This document shows positions 35,593 through 41,434 of a DNA stretch of 41,434 bases, piece by piece. Each line of letters opens with the position of its first letter. The first letter of the stretch is position 1. Under the pieces are notes generated by a model that was not told where the DNA came from, searched no databases, and worked only from the letters and a program-made list of their open reading frames with translations. The stretch comes from Aquimarina agarilytica ZC1 (GTDB lineage: Bacteria > Bacteroidota > Bacteroidia > Flavobacteriales > Flavobacteriaceae): positions 187,682 through 229,115 of the forward strand of contig NZ_JH621247.1 in assembly GCF_000255455.1 (NCBI RefSeq). Reading direction: 5' to 3'. The translations under genes were made by a program, and so were the position numbers.

Positions 35593-36459
35593 ATGAAATT
35601 AATTTTATTTTGTTATGTGTCAATGTTATTATCATTATCGGCATGTAAAAAAGAAGTGCCACAAATAGCAGAAGCTGATACAGAATTTATTTCCAGATCA
35701 CACCTTTCAAACGAAGAAGAAATTTCTAAAGTGCCAATACTTAATTTTGGAACATTTCACATGGGCAATACCAATGATGCTCGTAAAACCGAATTTGATG
35801 AAAAAAATGAAGAAAATAAAAGAAAAGTTCATAAAATAGCCAACGCACTTGCCAAATTTAAACCAACGGTTATAATAGTAGAGAGATTACCTAAATATGA
35901 TAAAAAATTGCTTGCTAGCTATAATGAGTACATAAAAAATCCTAAGGAGTCTTTTAAAAATCCTAGCGAAATTGAACTTTTAGCATTCGAAGTTGGGAGA
36001 CTGAGTAATACAAAAAGAATGTATGGGATTGATCACCATATGGATTATAATTACATGATAGGTGACGAAATTAAGAATCAAATAGATGCTACTATGTATA
36101 ATCAATTTGACATAAACCCACTACTGTATTACCCCAAAATTAATGTAGATGAGGATAAATTAAGTCTGCTTGATAAATTAAAATTAACGAATCAAGATGA
36201 TTACTTAGATTTTCTTATTGAAGCAAATGCAGATATACTTACTCATGCTGGGACAGATGCTAATTTTGAAGGAGCAGATGAAGCAGCAAAATATTACAAA
36301 AGAAATTTAAGAATGTATTCAAATTTAAATAGAATCAAATTAGAACCTACAGATCGCGTTTTTATGATTATGGGGGCATCTCACACAGCTTTTTTTAGAG
36401 ATTTTATTAAAAGAAGTCCTAAATATAAAATGGTAGATACATTTGATTATTTAAAATGA
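35593..36459 (+). CDS. DUF5694 lipoprotein, TraB/ChaN-like fold
   Basis: This 288-residue predicted lipoprotein (LLSLSACKKE, Cys18) belongs to DUF5694. Its motifs match the TraB/ChaN-like (EreA-like) fold: FGTFHMGN near residue 52, TVIIVERLP near 97, the acidic/aromatic GIDHHMDYN near 150, and IMGASHTAFFRDFI near the C terminus. These His/Glu motifs are reminiscent of TIKI-type metalloproteases and erythromycin esterases, so a hydrolase role is possible, but no activity is known to me. It is 11 bases after marC and converges on the M28 peptidase gene with only 12 bases between the two stops. Confidence 0.8.
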   Translation: MKLILFCYVSMLLSLSACKKEVPQIAEADTEFISRSHLSNEEEISKVPILNFGTFHMGNTNDARKTEFDEKNEENKRKVHKIANALAKFKPTVIIVERLPKYDKKLLASYNEYIKNPKESFKNPSEIELLAFEVGRLSNTKRMYGIDHHMDYNYMIGDEIKNQIDATMYNQFDINPLLYYPKINVDEDKLSLLDKLKLTNQDDYLDFLIEANADILTHAGTDANFEGADEAAKYYKRNLRMYSNLNRIKLEPTDRVFMIMGASHTAFFRDFIKRSPKYKMVDTFDYLK

Positions 36460-36471
36460 ATAATTTAGTTA

Positions 36472-37812
36472 TCACTTAAAAACCGCATTAGGAAAAACAA
36501 CAGGACTCTCAATACCTTCCATACTTACACTAGAAACACCAAAAAAATAATTGTCAATAACAATTCCTTTTAAAGTAAATTGATCAACATTCCCAACATA
36601 GCGAGAATAATCCCAAGTTGGGGAAGTAGTGCTACGCCAATAAATTTTATAGCCTTTGATATTGCTATCGCTTATTTTTTTCCATTTCAATTTTACCGAA
36701 GATTCTACGATACCACCTATTTTTACTTCGGTAGGTGGGGGAGAAGCCCAAGCTAATTGCGCTAAGTTTATAGCATTAACAGCAGTTAATTTTGCTGCAT
36801 AACCAAAATTTACATGTTCTACAGTATCTCCATAATCAATACCATTTTCGGTACGAATATCTTGATGTTGTTGGGTGTAATTTTCATGTGCTTCCATAAT
36901 TCGAATACCTGCATAACCTAAATCATTAAAAGGTTTGTGATGACCACCACGACCAAAACGATCTAAACGATAAATGAGCATTGGATTCATTTCGGGCATA
37001 TAGGTTTGTACGCTTTTATGTACATAACGTGCTAATTGGCGAGATATCCCATCGACTTCTCCTCCATAATAACGTCTACGCTTTATTTGATCCTCGGTAT
37101 CAGTAATATTTGTAGGTTCCGAAAAAATTCGAAATGATCTGTTGTCAATAACTCCATCTACTCCTTTTATATTTCCGATCATATCGTTATTGAGTACGCC
37201 TATAATGTCCCAAGCTTGTTCTTTGGCATATTTAGCTAAACCTGCTCCTCCAAATAAGCCTTGTTCTTCGCCTGAAAGACCAACATAAATAATGCTATTT
37301 TCAAAAGTGTATTTTGATAATACTCTAGCTGCTTCAATAGTACCTGCCATTCCACTAGCATTGTCATTAGCACCAGGAGCATCTGTTGTGAAATCCATAG
37401 TGTCGCTTGCGCGAGAATCAATATCACCACTCATTATTACATATCGGTTTGGATATTTTGAACCTTTTTGAATAGCGAGTACATTTACCACCCAAGCATC
37501 TTTAGGGACTCTTTTGCTCATACTTTTTGTTACAAAATCTTTTTGATAAGAAACTTCCAAACAATGGTTACAGTTTTTTGAAATTTGTTCAAATTCAGCC
37601 TTAATCCAACGCCTAGCCGCTCCAATGCCTCGAGTTTCAGAAAGGGTGTCGCTAAATGTATTTCGAGTACCAAAACCAGCGAGTTTACGAATGTCTTTTT
37701 CTATTTGTTTGGCAGAAACATTTTCTATAATATCATAAATTTTGGATTCGATTTGTGCGAATGAAAATTTGATTAAAAATAAAAACGAAACTAAAAGTAG
37801 GCCTTTCTTCAT
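36472..37812 (-). CDS. M28 family zinc metallopeptidase with fibronectin-type C domain
   Basis: This is an exported zinc amino- or carboxypeptidase-type enzyme. The 446 residues start with a signal peptide (KGLLLVSFLFLIKFSFAQ). The M28 catalytic domain (~100-350) has metal ligands Asp150 (PGANDNASG), Glu182/Glu183 (LSGEEQG), Asp210 (LNNDMIGN) and a C-terminal His (EAHENYTQQHQ). The first ligand, normally His in a G-H-x-D-S motif, is Asp130 here (SGDIDSR). Residues ~355-446 form a fibronectin-III-like domain (VKLKWKKISDSNIKGYKIYW). There is no T9SS tail, so periplasmic or outer-membrane location is likely. The gene is alone between pnp's terminator and a convergent neighbour. Confidence 0.88.
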   Translation of the reverse strand: MKKGLLLVSFLFLIKFSFAQIESKIYDIIENVSAKQIEKDIRKLAGFGTRNTFSDTLSETRGIGAARRWIKAEFEQISKNCNHCLEVSYQKDFVTKSMSKRVPKDAWVVNVLAIQKGSKYPNRYVIMSGDIDSRASDTMDFTTDAPGANDNASGMAGTIEAARVLSKYTFENSIIYVGLSGEEQGLFGGAGLAKYAKEQAWDIIGVLNNDMIGNIKGVDGVIDNRSFRIFSEPTNITDTEDQIKRRRYYGGEVDGISRQLARYVHKSVQTYMPEMNPMLIYRLDRFGRGGHHKPFNDLGYAGIRIMEAHENYTQQHQDIRTENGIDYGDTVEHVNFGYAAKLTAVNAINLAQLAWASPPPTEVKIGGIVESSVKLKWKKISDSNIKGYKIYWRSTTSPTWDYSRYVGNVDQFTLKGIVIDNYFFGVSSVSMEGIESPVVFPNAVFK

Positions 37813-37906
37813 AGCAATATTTTTTTCTAAAATAAATAAAAACTAAGGATCTATGAGTAACCTTAACAAAGCGCTAACGAATGTATTTTTTAGATGCTTG
37901 TATGTA

Positions 37907-37946
37907 TAAAAAAACACCTCAACAAATTAAATTTGTTGAGGCGTTT
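37907..37946 (-). terminator. Rho-independent terminator of pnp
   Basis: Arms CACCTCAACAAATT and AATTTGTTGAGGCG (one G-T) form a long stem. On the minus strand it runs into seven T, about 40 bases past the pnp stop. A short T-run on the other side gives weak bidirectionality. Confidence 0.85.
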
Positions 37947-37985
37947 TAATAGTAATTTATTCAAAAGAATAAGCCCACTGGTGGG

Positions 37986-40202
37986 TTAATCTCTTTTTTC
38001 ACGAGGTTTACGATCACGATTGTCTCTTCCTCTGTTATCTCTGCCTTTTCCTTTATCGTCTCTTGGTGGACGTGCTACATAACCTTCTGGTTTAGGTAGT
38101 AACGCCTTTCTTGAAACTTTTTCTTTACGAGTTCTTGAATCTATACCAAAATATTTAACATCAAGCTCATCACCAAGGTTTAATACATCGGTAACGTTTT
38201 CAACACGTTCCCATGCAAATTCAGATACGTGCAAAAGAACTTCGTTACCAGGAGCTTCTTTGTATTCAACAACGGCACCAAAATCAAGTATTTTAATTAC
38301 TTTAACTTCATACACACTACCAACTTGAGGTTTGAATAACATGGCTTCAATTCGTGCTAAAACAGCATCAATACCTTCGGCACCTGTTCCTAAAATTTCA
38401 ACAATTCCTTCCTCCGTAACAGGGTCTTCGTTAATTACAATAGTGGTATCTGTAGTTTTTTGTAATTCTTGAATGTTTTTACCTCCAGGACCAATTAGAG
38501 CTCCAATAAATTCATTAGGAATTACACGTGTAACCATTTTAGGGGCATGATCTTTCACGTCTCCTGCAGGTGTAGCAATGGTATCTGTAAGTTTACTTAA
38601 AATATGTAAACGACCATCACGAGCTTGCTTTAATGCATTTACCAAAATTTCATAGCTTAAGCCTTTAACTTTGATATCCATTTGACAAGCGGTAATACCA
38701 TCTTCTGTACCTGTAACTTTAAAATCCATATCACCTAAATGATCTTCATCTCCTAAAATATCAGATAATACAGCATAGCGATCACCATCAGAAATTAATC
38801 CCATTGCAATACCCGATACTGGTTTTTTAATTTGTACACCAGCATCCATTAGTGCCATTGTACCGGCACATACCGTTGCCATAGATGAAGAACCATTTGA
38901 TTCTAAAATTTCAGAAACTACACGAACAGTGTAAGGACAATCTTCGGGTACCATACCTTTTAATGCACGTTGTGCTAAGTTTCCGTGTCCAACTTCACGA
39001 CGAGAAGTACCTCTTAACGGTCTTGCTTCTCCAGTAGAGAATGGAGGGAAATTATAATGTAAATAGAAACGTTCTTCTCCTTCATGCGAAGCGTTATCTA
39101 TAATATTTGCATCACGAGAAGTTCCTAGGGTAACTGTAGCTAATGCTTGAGTTTCTCCACGCGTAAAAATTGCAGAACCATGTGTGGTTGGTAAGTAGTC
39201 AACCTCACACCATATTGGTCGTATATCGGTTGTTTTACGTCCATCTAAACGAATTCCTTCTTCTAGCGTAAGATTACGAACGGCCTCTTTTTGTGTTTTA
39301 TTAAAATATTTAGAAATTAAATCACCTTTTTCAGCTAATTCTTCTTCAGAATATTGCGCTTGTAATTCTTCTTTAATTTCTCCAAAAGCAGCTCCTCTAT
39401 CATGTTTAGCAGATGCTTGTTTGGCAATCGCATAACATTTATCATAAGCAAAATCATTAACTACTTTTGCTAATTCTTCGTCAGTATCTTCTGGTGTGTA
39501 TTCACGCGTTTCTTTTTTACCAAAAGCTTCGGCTAAACGTACTTGCGCAGCACATTGTACTTTTATGGCTTCATGAGCTACTTTGATAGCTTCAATCATT
39601 TCTTCTTCAGAAATTTCATCCATTTCACCCTCTACCATCATTACAGAATCGGCTGATGCACCAATAACCATATCAATATCAGACTCTGCTAACTGAGCAA
39701 AAGTTGGATTTACTATGAATTCGCCATTTATTCTACTTACTCTTACTTCAGATATAGGTGCTTCAAAAGGAATATCCGATAATTGAATGGCAGTTGAAGC
39801 AGCAAGACCAGCTAAAGCATCTGGCATTACTTCTGGATCATGAGACATTAATTGTATCATGATTTGAGTTTCTGCATGGTAATCTTTTGGGAAAAGTGGA
39901 CGTAATACACGGTCAACAATTCTCATTACTAAAATTTCTTCGGTACTAGGACGCGCTTCTCTTTTAAAGAAACCACCTGGATAACGACCTGCGGCAGCGT
40001 ATTTTTCTCTGTAATCAACAGTTAAAGGTAAAAAGTCTACATCAGATTGCTTGTAGTTTGATACTACTGTACAAAGCAACATTGTTTTACCCATAGTTAC
40101 AACAACAGACCCGTGGGCTTGCTTTGCTAATTTTCCAGTTTCGATAGTAATTTCTCTACCGTCACCAAGGTCAATGACCTCCTTAAAAACTTGTGGAATC
40201 AT
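37986..40202 (-). CDS. pnp: Polyribonucleotide nucleotidyltransferase (PNPase)
   Basis: This is the phosphorolytic 3'-5' exoribonuclease of RNA decay. The 738 residues contain two RNase PH domains (~10-140 and ~315-540) with a helical linker, a KH domain (~555-615, [20 protein letters not shown]) and an S1 domain (~620-695, [20 protein letters not shown]). The second PH core shows [14 protein letters not shown] and the catalytic-region motif [19 protein letters not shown] basic Arg/Asp/Gly-rich tail of ~30 residues ([20 protein letters not shown]) may bind RNA. It lies downstream of rpsO, the conserved order, with a terminator between. A structured leader just upstream of the ATG suggests post-transcriptional control. 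Confidence 0.97.
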   Translation of the reverse strand: MIPQVFKEVIDLGDGREITIETGKLAKQAHGSVVVTMGKTMLLCTVVSNYKQSDVDFLPLTVDYREKYAAAGRYPGGFFKREARPSTEEILVMRIVDRVLRPLFPKDYHAETQIMIQLMSHDPEVMPDALAGLAASTAIQLSDIPFEAPISEVRVSRINGEFIVNPTFAQLAESDIDMVIGASADSVMMVEGEMDEISEEEMIEAIKVAHEAIKVQCAAQVRLAEAFGKKETREYTPEDTDEELAKVVNDFAYDKCYAIAKQASAKHDRGAAFGEIKEELQAQYSEEELAEKGDLISKYFNKTQKEAVRNLTLEEGIRLDGRKTTDIRPIWCEVDYLPTTHGSAIFTRGETQALATVTLGTSRDANIIDNASHEGEERFYLHYNFPPFSTGEARPLRGTSRREVGHGNLAQRALKGMVPEDCPYTVRVVSEILESNGSSSMATVCAGTMALMDAGVQIKKPVSGIAMGLISDGDRYAVLSDILGDEDHLGDMDFKVTGTEDGITACQMDIKVKGLSYEILVNALKQARDGRLHILSKLTDTIATPAGDVKDHAPKMVTRVIPNEFIGALIGPGGKNIQELQKTTDTTIVINEDPVTEEGIVEILGTGAEGIDAVLARIEAMLFKPQVGSVYEVKVIKILDFGAVVEYKEAPGNEVLLHVSEFAWERVENVTDVLNLGDELDVKYFGIDSRTRKEKVSRKALLPKPEGYVARPPRDDKGKGRDNRGRDNRDRKPREKRD

Positions 40203-40224
40203 AATTTTTTTTAATCATTTTAGT

Positions 40225-40305
40225 TTGTCTCGATTTGTTGGTGGCAAATCATTTGTTGTTGTGTTGCTAGGCTTCGTGAGAAGTTCCTTTTAGCAAGGGA
40301 GACAA
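40225..40305 (-). promoter_or_regulatory. Predicted three-way-junction RNA leader of pnp
   Basis: Read as minus-strand RNA, UUGUCUC (40305-40299) pairs with GAGACAA (40231-40225) as a closing 7-bp helix. It encloses two hairpins: UUGCUA/UAGCAA (40296-40291 with 40269-40264), with inner GG/CC and CUUC-UCAC-GAAG pairs and two bulges, and GAUUUG/CAAAUC (40250-40245 with 40237-40232) with a 7-base loop. The linker between hairpins is A/C-rich. The element ends 22 bases before the pnp ATG. Leader hairpins control pnp autogenously in E. coli; a similar role here is inference. Confidence 0.6.
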
Positions 40306-40423
40306 TTTATATAAAGCTTTGTTTTTTAAATTATTAAAAAAGTAAGTTTTGAAAAGGTGTTTTTCAAAAAAAAGCTTAATCTGTAATTTGACGAAAGATA
40401 CGTTTTTCTTTTCATTTGGTGAT

Positions 40424-40457
40424 AAAAAAAAACGGAGCCATTAGCTCCGTTTTTTTT
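40424..40457 (-). terminator. Rho-independent terminator of rpsO
   Basis: Arms AAAAAAAACGGAGC and GCTCCGTTTTTTTT enclose a CATTA loop. It is symmetrical and able to act in both directions. It begins 18 bases after the rpsO stop on the minus strand and separates rpsO from pnp. Confidence 0.88.
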
Positions 40458-40474
40458 ATATAAATATCGTTGGC

Positions 40475-40744
40475 TTATTTTCTTAAACCAAGCTCTTTTA
40501 CAATTGCACGGTATCTTAAGATATCCTTTTTGATTAAGTAGTCTAATAAACTTCTACGCTTACCTACTAATTTTACTAATGAACGCTCAGTATTATAATC
40601 TTTACGATTTTGTTTTAAGTGCTCAGTTAAATGTGTAATTCTGTGTGTAAACAAAGCAATTTGTGCTTCTGCAGTTCCACTATCGTTTTTTCCTTTACCG
40701 TGTTTAGCAAAGATTTCTTCTTTAACTTCTTTTGTTAAATACAT
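40475..40744 (-). CDS. rpsO: 30S ribosomal protein S15
   Basis: This is a small-subunit primary rRNA-binding protein (uS15). The 89 residues from the ATG at 40744 have the family core: MYLTKEVKEEIFAKHGKG, TAEAQIALFTHRITHLTEHL and RSLVKLVGKRRSLLDYLIKK. An in-frame ATG at 40774 would add MHNNHLNNIG. I prefer 40744 because 89 residues is the usual S15 length, but the upstream ATG sits directly after a leader hairpin and could be real. It precedes pnp as in most bacteria, separated by a terminator. Confidence 0.95.
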   Translation of the reverse strand: MYLTKEVKEEIFAKHGKGKNDSGTAEAQIALFTHRITHLTEHLKQNRKDYNTERSLVKLVGKRRSLLDYLIKKDILRYRAIVKELGLRK

Positions 40745-40806
40745 TCCAATATTATTTAAATGATTATTATGCATTTGAAAGATTTTCTTTCAAGGCTGCA
40801 AATGTA
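40745..40806 (-). promoter_or_regulatory. Promoter element and hairpin leader of rpsO
   Basis: On the minus strand TACATTTG at 40806-40799 is an exact TAnnTTTG -7 element; a matching -33 TTG was not found. Immediately downstream, UUGAAAG/CUUUCAA (40793-40787 with 40781-40775) forms a perfect 7-bp hairpin with a 5-base loop at the expected 5' end of the mRNA. It directly precedes an in-frame ATG at 40774. The true S15 ATG follows 30 bases later. Such leaders are the usual place of S15 autoregulation. Confidence 0.5.
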
Positions 40807-40867
40807 CCATTTTTATTATTATATTTTGCTTAATATGTAAAATATAATGGATGTTTTTTAATACATA

Positions 40868-41434
40868 TTAATTTAGGACATTAGAAAGTACTTTTCTGAG
40901 CTTTTTAGGATTTAGTCTGGTGTCAATAATAGTTCCTTTGGTATCTATTAAAAAGTTTTCGGGAATATTTTTAACTCCGTACATATAGCCCACAGGATTT
41001 TCCCATCCGTTTAAGTCACTTAATTGTATCCAATCTAATTGATCCTTACGAATGGCATTAAGCCAAGCTTCTTGATTTTGATCTAATGATACGGCTACAA
41101 TTTCAAAACCTTTAGCGTTGAATTCATGGTAAACTTTTCTTAATTCTGGATTTAATTTTTTACAGGGTAAACACCACGAAGCCCAAAAATCAATTAGTGT
41201 ATATTTCTTTTTTACATTTGAAAAAGTAATCGATTTTCCATTGGAGTCATTTTGTGTAAAATCAGTGAATTGATCTCCTTTTTTAGGGTTTTTACTTAAC
41301 TTAATAAATGTGCCTATTATTTTTCCGTATTTTGAATTTTTGGTTAGCTCATTAGCTTTGTTATATGATTTGCTAATAATACGCTTTTAATATAAATATT
41401 TCGTATATTTAAGGATGCCAAAATCATCTACTCT
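40868..41434 (-). pseudogene. Interrupted TlpA-like thioredoxin-family gene (partial at window edge)
   Basis: The minus-strand frame ending at 40868 encodes a TlpA/thiol-disulfide oxidoreductase C-terminal domain with active site DFWASWCLPCKKLNPEL and the cis-Pro segment GVKNIPENFLI. Upstream of it the residues KNSKYGKIIGTFIKLSKNPK match the linker that in Bacteroidota follows an N-terminal DUF4369-type domain. The frame is cut by a TAA at 41387-41389. No ATG, GTG or TTG lies between that stop and the CxxC site, so the thioredoxin part has no usable start. Beyond the stop the same frame stays open for 15 codons to the window end. This fits a nonsense mutation, an assembly error, or a decayed gene; a rare start codon is less likely. 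Confidence 0.6.

Noticed and set aside
1..41434. tRNA genes, CRISPR arrays, insertion sequences or prophage
   Set aside because: No T-loop GGTTCGAAT-type signature, no regular short repeats and no transposase or integrase motifs were seen on either strand.

Overview
The window looks like a chromosomal segment of a member of the Flavobacteriaceae (phylum Bacteroidota), probably marine. The base composition is AT-rich. Several promoters fit the Bacteroidota pattern TTTG/TTG-N19-20-TAnnTTTG, and Shine-Dalgarno sequences are largely absent. The primary sigma factor is the short Bacteroidota form, one giant protein ends in a type IX secretion (T9SS) sorting domain, and a DUF4295 gene follows rpmB-rpmG. 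A GH117 glycosidase points to red-algal galactans as a food source. I saw no tRNA, rRNA, CRISPR array, insertion sequence or prophage gene. Layout, left to right: (1) the 3' part of gyrA, an OmpA-family protein on the opposite strand, ribosomal protein L31 type B, and a GlmU-like sugar nucleotidyltransferase. (2) 4.8-7.4 kb: an ECF sigma factor, an overlapping one-TM partner (probable anti-sigma) and an outer-membrane barrel protein. (3) 7.6-14.2 kb: a 2217-residue T9SS-exported multidomain protein, followed by a 634-base gap and a secreted glutaredoxin-like protein. (4) 15.6-20.4 kb: a compact housekeeping run of exonuclease, FAH-family hydrolase, orphan HPt protein, cinA, then rpmB-rpmG-DUF4295 and ftsY. 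(5) 20.6-24.4 kb, minus strand: a GH2 lipoprotein and a GH117 enzyme, an apparent small agar/porphyran module with no SusC/SusD partner in view. (6) 24.6-27.0 kb, minus strand: rpe, rpoD and an Lrp/AsnC regulator. (7) 27.1-36.5 kb, plus strand: a TonB-dependent receptor, then ornithine aminotransferase, CtlX-type citrulline hydrolase, arginine deiminase and glutamate-semialdehyde dehydrogenase, then marC and a DUF5694 lipoprotein. (8) 36.5-41.4 kb, minus strand: an M28 peptidase, pnp with a structured leader, rpsO with a hairpin leader, and an interrupted TlpA-like thioredoxin gene at the window edge. The most coherent system is region 7. Its four enzymes form a complete route arginine -> citrulline -> ornithine -> glutamate semialdehyde -> glutamate, with no ornithine carbamoyltransferase or carbamate kinase. 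A receptor gene lies upstream and a divergent Lrp-type regulator sits beside it. The most interesting non-coding signal is an apparent three-way-junction RNA just ahead of pnp.
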